A stretch of 64,000 bases of DNA from Streptococcus sp. CSL10205-OR2 (GCF_025660655.1 NZ_JAOTIN010000003.1:1-64000); one strand, 5' to 3'; positions 19,012 through 29,384 are shown, numbered from the stretch's first letter. Notes: a model not told the origin generated them from the letters alone. A program made the numbers and translations.

Positions 19012-19040
19012 TTGCAATTCATTTGCGAATAAATTATAAT
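19012..19040 (+). promoter_or_regulatory. dut-radA promoter with a cin-box-like element
   Basis: TTGCAA (19012-19017), a 17-bp spacer and TATAAT (19035-19040) make a strong vegetative promoter. Inside the spacer, 19024-19031 reads TGCGAATA, one base from the streptococcal SigX (ComX) cin-box TACGAATA. Confidence 0.7.
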
Positions 19041-19068
19041 AAGGTATATAAAAAAAGGAGACGGTTAA

Positions 19069-19515
19069 ATGACGAGAATAAGAGGTTTTGAACTAGTTAG
19101 TAAGTACACAGAAAACACATTATTACCCAAAAGAGAAACAACCCATGCAGCTGGCTATGATTTAAAAGCAGCTGAAAGAATTATTTTAGAGCCAGGTGAG
19201 ATTAAACTAGTCCCAACAGGTGTCAAAGCTTACATGCAGGCTAATGAAGTGCTCTATCTCTACGATCGCTCTTCTAACCCTCGAAAAAAAGGGCTTGTTC
19301 TCATCAACTCTGTCGGTGTGATTGATGGTGATTACTACGGAAATCCAGCCAATGAAGGCCATATTTTTGCTCAGATGAAAAATATCACTGATAAAGAAGT
19401 GGTGGTCGAAGTTGGTGAACGGATTGTTCAAGCTGTTTTTGCCCCTTTTTTAATCGCAGATAATGATGAAGCAACCGGACAAAGAACGGGTGGCTTCGGA
19501 AGTACAGGACATTAA
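19069..19515 (+). CDS. dut: dUTP diphosphatase
   Basis: Hydrolyses dUTP to dUMP, keeping uracil out of DNA and supplying dTMP synthesis. At 148 residues it carries the trimeric-dUTPase motifs: [26 protein letters not shown] and the C-terminal [10 protein letters not shown]-loop-like tail. AAAAGGAG precedes the ATG. It is separated from radA by 2 bp, the standard streptococcal pair. Confidence 0.95.
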   Translation: MTRIRGFELVSKYTENTLLPKRETTHAAGYDLKAAERIILEPGEIKLVPTGVKAYMQANEVLYLYDRSSNPRKKGLVLINSVGVIDGDYYGNPANEGHIFAQMKNITDKEVVVEVGERIVQAVFAPFLIADNDEATGQRTGGFGSTGH

Positions 19516-19517
19516 TT

Positions 19518-20882
19518 ATGGCTAAGAAAAAAACGGTTTATGTTTGCCAAGAATGTGGCTATAATTCACCAAAATACCTCGGGCGTTGCCCCAATTGTTC
19601 AGCGTGGTCTTCTTTTGTTGAAGAAACACCAATTACTGACGTCAAAAATGCACGCGTATCCTTAACAGGTGAAAAAAGTCAGCCCATCAAATTAAAGGAC
19701 GTCACATCAAGCCATTTTTCCCGCGTTAAAACCGACATGGCTGAATTTAATCGTGTGCTTGGAGGAGGTCTTGTGCCAGGAAGTCTTATTTTGATTGGTG
19801 GCGATCCAGGTATCGGGAAATCTACTCTGCTTCTTCAAGTATCAACACAACTGGCTCATCAAGGAACAGTCCTTTACGTTTCTGGTGAAGAATCTGCTCA
19901 ACAAATTAAACTCAGAAGTGAGCGTCTGGGTGACATTGACAATGCTTTTTATGTCTACGCAGAAACCAACATGCAATCTATCCGTGCAGAAATTGAAAAA
20001 ATTCAACCGGATTTCCTCATTATCGACTCCATTCAAACGATTATGAGCCCTGAAATTTCTAGTGTGCAAGGCTCAGTCAGTCAGGTGAGAGAAGTCACTG
20101 CTGAACTCATGCAAATTGCTAAAACCAACAATATTGCGACCTTCATTGTTGGCCATGTCACCAAAGAAGGCACCTTAGCCGGTCCAAGATTGTTGGAACA
20201 CATGGTTGATACGGTTCTTTATTTTGAAGGGGAAAGACAACACACCTTTAGAATCTTACGAGCTGTCAAAAATCGGTTTGGTTCAACCAATGAGATTGGT
20301 ATTTTTGAAATGCAGTCTGTCGGTTTAGTCGAGGTGTTAAATCCTAGTCAAGTCTTTTTAGAGGAGCGATTGGATGGTGCAACAGGCTCAGCTATTGTCG
20401 TGACAATGGAAGGAACAAGACCCATCTTAGCAGAGGTGCAAGCTCTTGTGACACCTACCGTTTTTGGTAATGCCAAGCGAACGACAACAGGTCTTGATTT
20501 TAACCGAGCAAGTCTCATTATGGCAGTCTTAGAAAAACGCTGTGGCTTGCTTCTACAAAACCAGGATGCCTATCTCAAGTCAGCTGGCGGTGTCAAATTA
20601 GATGAACCTGCCATTGATTTAGCCGTGGCAATCGCGATTGCTTCAAGTTATAAAGACAAACCAACCAACCCTCAAGACTGTTTTGTGGGAGAGATTGGTC
20701 TAACCGGTGAAATTAGAAGAGTCAATCGCCTCGATCAACGCATCAATGAAGCCAGTAAATTAGGTTTTACCAAGATTTATGTGCCAAAAACGGCCTTAGC
20801 AGGTATAGAAATTCCTAAAAATATAGAAGTGATTGGCGTGTCAACAGTAAGTGATGTCTTACAAAAAGTATTTGGTCGCTAA
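19518..20882 (+). CDS. radA: DNA repair protein RadA
   Basis: A helicase-like branch-migration factor in recombination and transformation. The 454 residues hold an N-terminal zinc finger (CX2C...CX2C within 10-27), Walker [11 protein letters not shown], the RadA-specific KNRFGS motif and a Lon-like C-terminal domain. It directly follows dut. In pneumococcus radA belongs to the late competence regulon, which fits the cin-like box upstream of dut. Confidence 0.96.
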   Translation: MAKKKTVYVCQECGYNSPKYLGRCPNCSAWSSFVEETPITDVKNARVSLTGEKSQPIKLKDVTSSHFSRVKTDMAEFNRVLGGGLVPGSLILIGGDPGIGKSTLLLQVSTQLAHQGTVLYVSGEESAQQIKLRSERLGDIDNAFYVYAETNMQSIRAEIEKIQPDFLIIDSIQTIMSPEISSVQGSVSQVREVTAELMQIAKTNNIATFIVGHVTKEGTLAGPRLLEHMVDTVLYFEGERQHTFRILRAVKNRFGSTNEIGIFEMQSVGLVEVLNPSQVFLEERLDGATGSAIVVTMEGTRPILAEVQALVTPTVFGNAKRTTTGLDFNRASLIMAVLEKRCGLLLQNQDAYLKSAGGVKLDEPAIDLAVAIAIASSYKDKPTNPQDCFVGEIGLTGEIRRVNRLDQRINEASKLGFTKIYVPKTALAGIEIPKNIEVIGVSTVSDVLQKVFGR

Positions 20883-20909
20883 AAGTTAAATTTATGATTA
20901 AAATCAGTT

Positions 20910-20918
20910 TGGTATACT
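20910..20918 (+). promoter_or_regulatory. Extended -10 promoter of the carbonic anhydrase gene
   Basis: TGGTATACT is an extended -10 element about 22 bp upstream of the ATG, with AAAAGGAG between. Confidence 0.55.
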
Positions 20919-20940
20919 AGAGAAATGAAAAGGAGAATAA

Positions 20941-21435
20941 ATGTCTTACTTTAAAAAATTCATGGAGGCAAACGAAGCTTATGTCAATCTCCACGGAACT
21001 GCCCATCTTCCTTTACCACCAAAAACCAAGGTCGCCATTATCACTTGTATGGATTCACGTTTACACGTGGCTCAAGCGCTAGGGTTGGCCTTGGGTGATG
21101 CTCATATTTTGAGAAATGCAGGAGGCCGAGTGACACCAGACATGATTCGTTCCCTAACCATATCTCAGCAATTGTTAGGAACAAGAGAAATTGTTGTTCT
21201 CCATCACACAGATTGTGGTGCCCAGACCTTCACTAACGATAGTTTCAAGCAACAACTCAAAAAAGACTTAGCTGTTGATGTTTCAAACTATGATTTTCTA
21301 CCTTTTAAGAATCTTGAAGAGAGTGTCAGAGAAGACGTTGCCATTTTGAAAGAGTCACCTCTTATTCCAGATGATGTCATGATTTCTGGTGCTATCTACG
21401 ATGTTGATACGGGTCGTATGGTAGAAATAAAATAA
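20941..21435 (+). CDS. Beta-class carbonic anhydrase
   Basis: Interconverts CO2 and bicarbonate, feeding carboxylations such as carbamoyl phosphate synthesis for the pyr pathway. The protein is 164 residues with zinc ligands Cys36 (CMDSR), His89 and Cys92 (HTDC), and the catalytic Asp38/Arg40 dyad. It resembles the short type II-like enzymes of Gram-positive bacteria. It has its own promoter after radA. Confidence 0.93.
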   Translation: MSYFKKFMEANEAYVNLHGTAHLPLPPKTKVAIITCMDSRLHVAQALGLALGDAHILRNAGGRVTPDMIRSLTISQQLLGTREIVVLHHTDCGAQTFTNDSFKQQLKKDLAVDVSNYDFLPFKNLEESVREDVAILKESPLIPDDVMISGAIYDVDTGRMVEIK

Positions 21436-21494
21436 GGAGTGTTTAAACTATCTAATATCTTATATTATTAATGACACAAAGAAAGGATAATATC

Positions 21495-22205
21495 ATGATT
21501 GATAATCGTATGTCATACACCATTAGCGAAGCATCACAATTTCCTTTGGTTGAAATAAAGCTTGATCAAGGAGAACAAGTCTACATTCAACAAGGATCAA
21601 TGATTTACCACACGCCCAATGTTGTTCTAAAAACCAGATTAAACAGTAAAGGCTCTGGTTTGGGAAAACTTGTGGGAGCCATCGGTCGTTCAATGGTTTC
21701 AGGGGAGTCAGCTTTTATCACAGAAGCTGTTGCAGAATCAAACGATGGTAAACTCGCCTTAGCACCAGCAACACCTGGTGAAGTCATTCCTTTAGAGATT
21801 GGTGCTAAACAATACCGTTTAAATGATGGTGCCTTTTTAGCACTTGATGGTTCTGCATCTTATACTATGGAACGTCAAAGTGTGGGACGTGCTCTTTTGG
21901 GAGGACAAGGTGGCTTTTTCGTCATGACCACACAAGGTGCGGGAACGCTTTTAGCCAATGCTTTTGGTTCCATCAAAAAAATAGCGTTAAGCAATGACAC
22001 CATAACCATCGACAACGCTCATGTTGTGGCTTGGAGTCAGGAGTTGGATTATGATATCCATTTAGAAAATGGTTTTTTACAATCCATAGGAACCGGAGAA
22101 GGTATTGTTAATACTTTTTCTGGAACAGGTGAGATTTATGTGCAAAGTCTCAATGTTGAAACCTTTGCCAATGTTTTAAAACGTTATATTCCAACGAGAT
22201 CATAA
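21495..22205 (+). CDS. AIM24/TIGR00266 family protein
   Basis: A 236-residue beta-rich protein of the AIM24 (TIGR00266) family. Glycine-rich segments such as GKLVGAIGRSMVSGES and GGQGGFFVMTTQGAG are typical. The preferred ATG (21495) is eight bases after GAAAGGA; an upstream in-frame ATG at 21471 lacks a site. The cellular function is unknown. It is followed by a strong terminator and marks the left border of the sorbitol operon. Confidence 0.85.
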   Translation: MIDNRMSYTISEASQFPLVEIKLDQGEQVYIQQGSMIYHTPNVVLKTRLNSKGSGLGKLVGAIGRSMVSGESAFITEAVAESNDGKLALAPATPGEVIPLEIGAKQYRLNDGAFLALDGSASYTMERQSVGRALLGGQGGFFVMTTQGAGTLLANAFGSIKKIALSNDTITIDNAHVVAWSQELDYDIHLENGFLQSIGTGEGIVNTFSGTGEIYVQSLNVETFANVLKRYIPTRS

Positions 22206-22272
22206 CAAAGGCTACAGTAAAAAGTCGTTTTAAAGATATTATAAAAGAAGTTAAGATTAATGTGATAATCTT

Positions 22273-22306
22273 AAAAGGCTAAAGAGAATTTTCTTTAGCC
22301 TTTTTT
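22273..22306 (+). terminator. Intrinsic terminator before the sorbitol operon
   Basis: AAAAGGCTAAAGA (22273-22285) pairs with TCTTTAGCCTTTT (22291 onwards) and runs into a T tract. Confidence 0.9.
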
Positions 22307-22418
22307 AATGTTTCTCAAATGACTGTTTAAGGCATTCTTACAACTCTCTAATAGCAGAAGATATCAATTAGTTTATCATTTTTAGAAAAGCAATAAAAAA
22401 ATATGACTTAATTATTTT

Positions 22419-22436
22419 TGAAAGCGCTTTTATAAT
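22419..22436 (+). promoter_or_regulatory. cre (CcpA) site abutting the -10 of the sorbitol operon
   Basis: TGAAAGCGCTTTTA (22419-22432) matches the catabolite-responsive element consensus TGNAANCGNTNNCA except for one base. It runs into TATAAT at 22431-22436, so CcpA binding would block the promoter when glucose is present. Confidence 0.75.
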
Positions 22437-22466
22437 AGAGATATAATATTATAAAGGAGTGTTGAT

Positions 22467-23267
22467 ATGGACGATTGGTTAAACATCAGAGGAAAAACTG
22501 TTATTGTGACAGGAGCCTCATCAGGAATAGGTCTAAGTATTGTCACAGAATTATTGTCACTTGGTGTCAATGTTGCTAATTTTGATATCTCTCCTAGTGA
22601 CATGGAACACGACAATCTCTTTTATCAAAAAGTAGATGTGACATCTAAAGAACAAGTAGAAGGCGCTGTTGAAGCAACGCTTAAACATTTTGGGACAATT
22701 GATGGTGTGGTTAATAATGCAGGAATAAATATTCCTAGACTTTTAGTAGACCCTAAAGATCCTTATGGCAAGTACGAACTGGATGAACAAACGTTTGAAA
22801 AGATAACAATGATCAATCAAAAAGGATTATATCTTGTTAGTCAGGCAGTAGCTCGTGTGCTTGTAGAAAAAAAACAAGGAGTCATTATTAATATGGCCTC
22901 TGAAGCTGGTTTAGAAGGTTCTGAGGGACAAAGTGCTTATGCGGCAACAAAAGCTGCTGTATATAGTTATACTCGTTCTTGGGCAAAAGAACTTGGTAAA
23001 TATGGTGTTAGAGTGGTAGGTATTGCACCAGGAATTATGGAAAAAACAGCATTGAGAACGCTTGCTTATGAGGAAGCGCTTGGCTATACTAGGGGTAAGA
23101 CGGTGGAAGAAATTAGATCAGGTTATGCTGCGACCAATGTAACACCTTTAGGTAGAAGTGGTAAATTAAGGGAAGTGGCAGATCTTGTTGCTTATTATCT
23201 TTCAGATCGTTCTAGTTACATCACGGGTATTACAACTAATATTGCTGGTGGAAAAACGCGTGGTTAG
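22467..23267 (+). CDS. srlD: Sorbitol-6-phosphate 2-dehydrogenase (SDR family)
   Basis: Oxidises sorbitol-6-phosphate to fructose-6-phosphate, linking the sorbitol PTS to glycolysis. The 266 residues show the NAD-binding TGASSGIG, the NNAG motif and the catalytic YAATK. AAAGGAG precedes the ATG. It is the first gene of an operon ordered dehydrogenase, regulator, GutM, IIC, IIBC, IIA, the same order as Lactobacillus casei gutFRMCBA and similar to the S. mutans sorbitol genes. A cre site overlaps its promoter. Confidence 0.92.
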   Translation: MDDWLNIRGKTVIVTGASSGIGLSIVTELLSLGVNVANFDISPSDMEHDNLFYQKVDVTSKEQVEGAVEATLKHFGTIDGVVNNAGINIPRLLVDPKDPYGKYELDEQTFEKITMINQKGLYLVSQAVARVLVEKKQGVIINMASEAGLEGSEGQSAYAATKAAVYSYTRSWAKELGKYGVRVVGIAPGIMEKTALRTLAYEEALGYTRGKTVEEIRSGYAATNVTPLGRSGKLREVADLVAYYLSDRSSYITGITTNIAGGKTRG

Positions 23268-23297
23268 TACTAACTAACCAAAAAGGGAGTGATAGAT

Positions 23298-25163
23298 GTG
23301 GCAACAGTCAAGCGTTGGTATAAGATATTAGATATGCTTGTAGCAAATCCAGGAATGACTTTGGAAGAGTTACAAAAAGATTTAAACATCAGTCTGCAAA
23401 CTCTTTTAAAAAGTTTAGAGCAATTGAATGATTTATTGGATGAGGATATTCATCTTTATCAAAAAGACAACAAGTTATATTTAGAAGTCTATGACTATGC
23501 TCGCTTAGAACAAATTCTAGCAGGTAGTTTGCGTAAAGAAATGGATTTTAACTCATCGAGTAAAAGAATGGCCTATCTCATTAGACGTCTATCAAAGAGT
23601 TCAACTCCCTTATTAATTGATGACTTGGCTGATGATATTGGCGTTAGCCGTGGCACTATTAACAAAGATTTAAAAAAAGTTAAGACTCTTTCAAATACCT
23701 ATCATGTTGATATTATAGGTCGACCAAATAGAGGAATTGAGATAAAAGGTGATGAAGTCAATCTAAGGTTACTGTATATCCATCAAGTTTATGGTTATTT
23801 TGAATCAGATCGTTTAACAAATGAGACTAAACTATTTTTAAAAGATTTATTTACTAGCTACCGTATTCCTCTTAAAATTCAAGAATTAATGGTCAATATC
23901 ATTGCCATTATAGTGGCGCGCGTGTCAAAAGGTAAGGTATTAAAAAATCCAATTACCTATTATCAAAACGCCTTAGCTAAAGATGAGATGATTCAAGAAT
24001 TAGTGGAACACATAGAAAAACATTACGACATAACACTCAATCAGTATGAACGTGATTTTCTGAGTTTTCCATTAAATACACAGTATATTGATGGTCTTAA
24101 TTATAAAACAGAATTTAATAGTGAGTTGTGTCTTCTTTATGACAACATGATACAAAATATCAGAGATAAGATTCTAATTCAATTTGATTCCAATCAATTA
24201 TTCGAGGAAATAAAAACACACTTGAAATTTCTAATTAATCGTCTCATATTTCATGTTCAAAATAAGGATATTTTTCATGGAGATATTAGAACTAAGTATC
24301 CTTTATCATTTGAAATGGCAAGAGTTGCTATGGAAAAATTAGAACAAGATTTTGGCTATACGATTGAGTTGTCTGAAATTAGTTACCTCGCTCTTTATTT
24401 TGAAATGATTCTAAGACATTCTGAAGGCTTTATTACCCCACCTCAAAAGAAAGTTGCCATTGTTTGTACAACAGGACGAGGAACGGCAATGATGATTTAT
24501 CGCCGTCTAGAACAAATACTTGGTAATGGTGTTAAGATTGAACAATTTTCAGAAGAAGAATTTAATCCAGAAGTTCATGATGATTATTTTGCAATTTTTA
24601 CAACAGTTCCTCTTAAATTTGGGTCTTTAAAATCGCCTGTTATTCAAATCACTAACTTGTTTGACGATAAATGGCTACAAGCTGAATGGCAAAAAGTCAC
24701 TCACTATCATAAAAGACATCTCAATCAGACAGAACTAGATTTTATGCGCCTTACGAAAAAGGACACGTATGAAGATTATTTGATAGCCATGTCTAATCAG
24801 CTAGTGACAAGAAAGTTGGTAGATGAAGGATTTATTAACAGAATTTTAGAGCGTGAAGCAAAGCAATCAACTATTTTTCACAACATGATAGCTTTTCCAC
24901 ACACCATCAATCAACGTGGCACCAAAATTATCTTAATGCTAGGTGTTTTAGATATTCCTTATAAAAATGAGGGAAGACAAACTGATTTAATCTTTTTAGT
25001 CGCCATTCCAAAAACTATTGAAAAGGAGATGGAATCAGAATTATTAGAATTATATGACTTGATTTTTAGTGTTGCAAGTGATAACACATTAAAAGAAAAA
25101 ATAAGACATTTAAAAACAGAGGAGGAATTTTTGGAAACTGTTAGGAATGGAGGTTTGTTTTAA
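23298..25163 (+). CDS. PRD-containing transcriptional regulator of the sorbitol operon
   Basis: A 621-residue BglG/Mga-type activator: two N-terminal helix-turn-helix segments (the second at about 85-130), two PTS-regulation domains (about 170-385), an EIIB-like domain (about 390-475) with the phosphate-loop segment VCTTGRGTAMM where such domains carry a Cys, and a C-terminal EIIA-like domain with a His in AFPHT. Such proteins are switched by PTS phosphorylation. GTG at 23298, eight bases after AAGGGAG, is the likely start. It corresponds to GutR of the gutFRMCBA type operon. Confidence 0.9.
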   Translation: MATVKRWYKILDMLVANPGMTLEELQKDLNISLQTLLKSLEQLNDLLDEDIHLYQKDNKLYLEVYDYARLEQILAGSLRKEMDFNSSSKRMAYLIRRLSKSSTPLLIDDLADDIGVSRGTINKDLKKVKTLSNTYHVDIIGRPNRGIEIKGDEVNLRLLYIHQVYGYFESDRLTNETKLFLKDLFTSYRIPLKIQELMVNIIAIIVARVSKGKVLKNPITYYQNALAKDEMIQELVEHIEKHYDITLNQYERDFLSFPLNTQYIDGLNYKTEFNSELCLLYDNMIQNIRDKILIQFDSNQLFEEIKTHLKFLINRLIFHVQNKDIFHGDIRTKYPLSFEMARVAMEKLEQDFGYTIELSEISYLALYFEMILRHSEGFITPPQKKVAIVCTTGRGTAMMIYRRLEQILGNGVKIEQFSEEEFNPEVHDDYFAIFTTVPLKFGSLKSPVIQITNLFDDKWLQAEWQKVTHYHKRHLNQTELDFMRLTKKDTYEDYLIAMSNQLVTRKLVDEGFINRILEREAKQSTIFHNMIAFPHTINQRGTKIILMLGVLDIPYKNEGRQTDLIFLVAIPKTIEKEMESELLELYDLIFSVASDNTLKEKIRHLKTEEEFLETVRNGGLF

Positions 25164-25639
25164 TGGATCAAATTTATATCTTAGCGATTATAGTTGTTGC
25201 TGCTTATATTCTTCAAATTGTTTTTGGCTTACGACAGATTAAACATTTTAACACCGTATACTCACAGTTGCGACATAAAGGGCGAGTGGCGATAGGCCGA
25301 AGATCAGGTAAAATAAAAGTAGGAACCATTGTTATGTTTGCGCTTGATGCTTCAGGAAATGTTTTAGATGCAAGAAAAATGCAAGGCACTACTGTTATGG
25401 CAACCTTTAAGCCGATGCTAAATTATATTGGACAAGATATCCACTACCTTGATAAATACAATCCGATAGTGCGAAGTGAAAATAAATTGCTTCAAACAGC
25501 TATTGAAGATGCTAGAGAACTTTTTTTAAGAGTAGAAGCTGGCAACTATAAAGATGTTCCAAAAGTTGCTTCACCTTTTAATATGACGGATAACTTAAAA
25601 GCATTGGTCACACATTTTAAACTACAAATGAAAAAATAA
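25163..25639 (+). CDS. srlM: Glucitol operon activator GutM/SrlM
   Basis: A 158-residue protein with one N-terminal membrane helix (about 4-22) and a short soluble domain including GRRSGKIKVGT, typical of the GutM family. It is encoded in the sorbitol operon, and its ATG overlaps the stop of the regulator gene (TAATG), implying coupled translation. GutM assists activation in enterobacteria; the mechanism in Firmicutes is not established. Confidence 0.87.
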   Translation: MDQIYILAIIVVAAYILQIVFGLRQIKHFNTVYSQLRHKGRVAIGRRSGKIKVGTIVMFALDASGNVLDARKMQGTTVMATFKPMLNYIGQDIHYLDKYNPIVRSENKLLQTAIEDARELFLRVEAGNYKDVPKVASPFNMTDNLKALVTHFKLQMKK

Positions 25640-25674
25640 CAAAGAAGTAAATGCTAATTGAAAAGGAGTTTTTT

Positions 25675-26226
25675 ATGGACTATATTACAAAATTTGCAGA
25701 AGGCTTTATTCGCCTTTTCCAACTTGGTGGTGAAACATTTATTTCCTGGATGACAGGCATTGTTCCGGTTGTTTTAATGCTTTTAGTAGCAATGAATACA
25801 TTAATAGCACTTCTTGGAGAAGAACGTGTTAATAGGCTAGCAGAAGTTTCAGCAAAAAATCCTGTGAGCCGTTATATGATTTTACCATTTATTTCTGCCT
25901 TTATGCTTGGTAATCCTATGTCTATTAGTATGGGACGATTCATGCCTGAATACTACAAACCAAGCTTTGTTGCTTCACAAATGCAATTTTGTCACACGTC
26001 AAATGGTATTTTCCCACATATCAATCCAGGAGAACTATTTGTCTGGTTAGGGATCGCATCAGGTATTGAGACACTTGGTCTAAGCTCAACTGATTTGGCC
26101 CTTCGTTACATGTTTGTTGGGATTATCATGAATTTTGTTGGTGGCTGGGTGACTGACTATACTACTGCCTACGTCTCTAAACAACAAGGCGTGACCCTAA
26201 GTAAAACAATTGAAGTGAAAGCATAA
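25675..26226 (+). CDS. srlA: PTS glucitol/sorbitol transporter subunit IIC
   Basis: The 183-residue membrane channel subunit (IIC2) with the family segment FISAFMLGNPMSISMGRFMPEYYKP region. The ATG at 25675 follows AAAAGGAG; an earlier in-frame ATG at 25651 has no site. It works with SrlE and SrlB to import and phosphorylate sorbitol. Confidence 0.92.
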   Translation: MDYITKFAEGFIRLFQLGGETFISWMTGIVPVVLMLLVAMNTLIALLGEERVNRLAEVSAKNPVSRYMILPFISAFMLGNPMSISMGRFMPEYYKPSFVASQMQFCHTSNGIFPHINPGELFVWLGIASGIETLGLSSTDLALRYMFVGIIMNFVGGWVTDYTTAYVSKQQGVTLSKTIEVKA

Positions 26227-26250
26227 GATAAAGAAGAAAGTAGGATTATT

Positions 26251-27282
26251 ATGGCTTATAAGAGTATTAAAGTTGTTAAAGGTAACGGTGGTTATGGTGG
26301 TCCTTTAGAAATTACACCAACAGAAGAAAAACACAAATTTATCTACATCACAGGCGGTGGTGAAAGACCTGACATTGTTGATAAAATAGAAAATCTAACT
26401 GGTATGGAAGCGGTAAATGGCTTTAAAACCTCTATTCCAGATGATGAAATTGCTTTAGCCATTGTTGATTGTGGTGGCACTCTTCGTTGCGGTATTTATC
26501 CTAAAAAAGGGATTAAAACCATTAATATTGTTCCAACGGGTAAAAGTGGTCCGTTAGCACAATATATCAATGAAGATATCTATGTTTCAGCAGTTGGTGT
26601 CGACCAAATTGTAGCTGTAGACGAATCCACTCAAACAAAAGTTGAAACAGTGACAAACAATAGACAAGAAACATCAGTATCCGTTGAAGAAAAATCTAAT
26701 GCAAACGTTGGGACTTATGATACCTCAAAGAAAATTACTGAGCAACGTGCAGAGACTAGTTTTGTCGCTCGAATTGGTATGGGAGCTGGTAAAATTGTTG
26801 CCACTTTCAATCAGGCAGCGCGTGAAGCTATCCAAACCATGTTAAATACTATTTTACCTTTCATGGCCTTTGTGTCACTTTTGATAGGTATTATTAATGG
26901 TTCAGGAATCGGGAATTGGATTGCAACAGTTATGACACCACTAGCAGGCAATGTTTGGGGGCTTGTTCTTATCGGATTTATCTGTTCACTACCATTTCTA
27001 TCTCCTCTTTTAGGACCGGGAGCAGTTATCTCACAAATTATTGGAACTTTGATAGGTGTTGAAATTGGTAGAGGAAATATTCCACCACAAATGGCACTTC
27101 CAGCTCTATTTGCCATCAACACACAAAATGGTTGTGATTTCATCCCAGTAGCTCTTGGGTTAACTGAAGCTGATGTCAAAACTGTTGAAGTTGGTGTTCC
27201 ATCTGTTTTATATTCACGCTTTTTAAATGGTGTTCCTCGTGTTATTGTTGCTTGGATTGCTAGTGTAGGATTGTATCAATAA
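26251..27282 (+). CDS. srlE: PTS glucitol/sorbitol transporter subunit IIBC
   Basis: 343 residues. The N-terminal IIB domain contains the DCGGTLRCG segment with the likely phosphorylated Cys, and a Ser/Thr/Lys linker (about 130-170) precedes the membrane-embedded IIC1 domain (about 185-343). It sits between srlA and srlB. The split of the membrane part over two genes is normal for the glucitol PTS family. Confidence 0.93.
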   Translation: MAYKSIKVVKGNGGYGGPLEITPTEEKHKFIYITGGGERPDIVDKIENLTGMEAVNGFKTSIPDDEIALAIVDCGGTLRCGIYPKKGIKTINIVPTGKSGPLAQYINEDIYVSAVGVDQIVAVDESTQTKVETVTNNRQETSVSVEEKSNANVGTYDTSKKITEQRAETSFVARIGMGAGKIVATFNQAAREAIQTMLNTILPFMAFVSLLIGIINGSGIGNWIATVMTPLAGNVWGLVLIGFICSLPFLSPLLGPGAVISQIIGTLIGVEIGRGNIPPQMALPALFAINTQNGCDFIPVALGLTEADVKTVEVGVPSVLYSRFLNGVPRVIVAWIASVGLYQ

Positions 27283-27361
27283 TGACAAGAAATGACGATA
27301 AAAAGTCCTTATAGCGTGACATTTCATCAAAGAATAAACTAAAAAGAAAAGAGAACTATTT

Positions 27362-27727
27362 ATGTTGACTATTTTTGAAGCTAATGTGGTTTCTGTAGGT
27401 CCAAGTGCTATGGATATGATTAAAACGACAAATATGCTCATTCTTTTCGGTGAAAATGCGCCAGCAGACTTAGCAGAATTTTGCTATATCATTGATAATA
27501 AGCAGTTAAATGGCTCTATCCAATCGGGAGGAAAATTAATTATAGATAATCTGAGTTACACGATTACTGCTGTTGGTAGCGTCGTGGAGCAAAATTTGAA
27601 AAATCTAGGACACATTACCATTACTTTTGACGGTGCCACTAGTGCCTCTCTTCCTGGCACATTACATGTCGAAAAAAGAGAAATACCTAATATTTTAGAG
27701 GGAAGCACTATTCAGATGATAGACTGA
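27362..27727 (+). CDS. srlB: PTS glucitol/sorbitol transporter subunit IIA
   Basis: A 121-residue cytosolic IIA protein of the glucitol family, receiving phosphate from HPr and passing it to IIB; the LGHITI His is a candidate site. It is the last gene of the operon, after a 79-bp gap. The ribosome binding site is weak (AAAAGAGA). A strong terminator follows. Confidence 0.9.
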   Translation: MLTIFEANVVSVGPSAMDMIKTTNMLILFGENAPADLAEFCYIIDNKQLNGSIQSGGKLIIDNLSYTITAVGSVVEQNLKNLGHITITFDGATSASLPGTLHVEKREIPNILEGSTIQMID

Positions 27728-27786
27728 TTATCAATCCTATCAATCACTGAAAGATTAGCGCTTACTTCATAAATCAACAGGTTATT

Positions 27787-27813
27787 AAAAGCTCTCAATA
27801 GAGAGCTTTTTTG
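27787..27813 (+). terminator. Intrinsic terminator of the sorbitol operon
   Basis: AAAAGCTCTC (27787-27796) pairs with GAGAGCTTTT (27801-27810) around an AATA loop, with a T run. Confidence 0.9.
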
Positions 27814-27873
27814 TTCGATTAGGCTCTGTAAAGGATAAAAGAGAAGCAAGACCGTTTCAAACACTCAAAAATA

Positions 27874-27882
27874 TGATATAAT
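27874..27882 (+). promoter_or_regulatory. Extended -10 promoter of gltX
   Basis: TGATATAAT is a perfect extended -10 about 34 bp upstream of the TTG start codon. Confidence 0.6.
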
Positions 27883-27915
27883 AATGACGATTTAAAACCA
27901 TATAGGAGAACTATT

Positions 27916-29382
27916 TTGACTAACAAGATTCGTGTGCGCTATGCACCAAGTCCAACAGGACTATTACATATTGGTAATGCTCGTACGGCATTATTTAACT
28001 ATTTATACGCTCGCCACCACGGTGGAGATTTTATCATCCGTATTGAAGATACTGACCGTAAACGTCATGTGGAAGATGGTGAACGTTCGCAACTAGACAA
28101 TTTAAAATGGCTAGGTATTGACTGGGATGAAAGCCCCATTAACCCAAATGATGATTTTGGCCCTTATCGTCAATCAGAACGTCTTGACATTTATCAAAAA
28201 TACATTGATGAATTGCTAGAAAAAGGCCTTGCCTACAAATCTTATGTCACAGAAGAAGAATTAGCTGCTGAGCGTGAACGCCAAGAAGCAGCTGGTGAAA
28301 CACCTCGTTACGTCAATGAATTTCTAGGGATGAACGACGAAGAAAAAGAAGCCTATATCGCCGATAGAATCGCTAAAGGGATTGTACCAACGGTTCGTCT
28401 AGTGGTTAATGAAGAAGGTATCTATCAATGGCAAGATATGGTTAAAGGTGAGATTAGTTTTGAAGGGGCAAATATCGGTGGGGACTGGGTTATCCAGAAA
28501 AAAGATGGCTACCCAACTTATAACTTTGCTGTTGTTATTGATGATCACTTAATGGCGATTAGCCATGTCATTCGTGGTGATGACCATATCGCCAATACTC
28601 CAAAACAACTCATGGTATATGAAGCACTTGGCTGGCAGGCGCCAGAATTTGGTCACATGACACTCATCATCAATAGTGAGACAGGCAAAAAACTCTCAAA
28701 ACGCGACACCAATACCCTACAATTCATTGAAGACTACCGTCAAAAAGGCTATCTTCCAGAAGCTGTCTTTAACTTTATTGCACTTCTTGGTTGGAATCCT
28801 GGTGGGGAAGAAGAAATTTTCTCGCGTGATGAATTGATTAAACTGTTTGATGAAAATCGTTTGAGTAAATCTCCAGCAGCCTTTGACCAAAAGAAATTAG
28901 ACTGGATGAGTAACGATTATATCAAAAATGCGGATGCTGATACCATTTATGAACTGGCGAAACCATTTTTAGAAGCAGCAGGTCGCCTTAACGAGAAATC
29001 AAAAGACTTGGTTGCACTTTATCAACCTCAACTGGTTTCGATGGATGGTATAGTCCCTCTAACAGATTTATTCTTTTCTGATTTTCCAGAGTTGGGAGAA
29101 GCAGAAAAAGAAGTGTTACAAGGGGACACCGTTCCAACCGTGCTTGAACAGTTTAAAGAAAAGTTAGAAGCTCTGTCAGATGATGACTTTAAGCCAGAAA
29201 ATATCTTCCCACAAATCAAAGCCGTTCAAAAAGAAACGGGTATTAAAGGCAAAAACCTCTTTATGCCAATCCGTATCGCTGTCTCAGGAGAAATGCATGG
29301 TCCTGACTTACCAAATACTATCTACTTGCTTGGTAGAGAACAATCGATTGAACATATTGACAATATTTTAAAAACCTTGTAA
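27916..29382 (+). CDS. gltX: Glutamate--tRNA ligase
   Basis: Charges tRNA-Glu, and probably also tRNA-Gln for later amidation as in most Firmicutes. The 488 residues contain the class I HIGH-type motif [10 protein letters not shown] and a KLSKRD KMSKS-type loop. The start is TTG at 27916 behind AGGAGA; no ATG fits. In related streptococci gltX follows radA and carbonic anhydrase; here the sorbitol operon lies between them. Confidence 0.96.
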   Translation: MTNKIRVRYAPSPTGLLHIGNARTALFNYLYARHHGGDFIIRIEDTDRKRHVEDGERSQLDNLKWLGIDWDESPINPNDDFGPYRQSERLDIYQKYIDELLEKGLAYKSYVTEEELAAERERQEAAGETPRYVNEFLGMNDEEKEAYIADRIAKGIVPTVRLVVNEEGIYQWQDMVKGEISFEGANIGGDWVIQKKDGYPTYNFAVVIDDHLMAISHVIRGDDHIANTPKQLMVYEALGWQAPEFGHMTLIINSETGKKLSKRDTNTLQFIEDYRQKGYLPEAVFNFIALLGWNPGGEEEIFSRDELIKLFDENRLSKSPAAFDQKKLDWMSNDYIKNADADTIYELAKPFLEAAGRLNEKSKDLVALYQPQLVSMDGIVPLTDLFFSDFPELGEAEKEVLQGDTVPTVLEQFKEKLEALSDDDFKPENIFPQIKAVQKETGIKGKNLFMPIRIAVSGEMHGPDLPNTIYLLGREQSIEHIDNILKTL

Positions 29383-29384
29383 GC

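Noticed and set aside
26811..27179. 122-codon minus-strand ORF inside srlE
   Set aside because: It is antisense to a well-supported PTS gene and resembles no protein.
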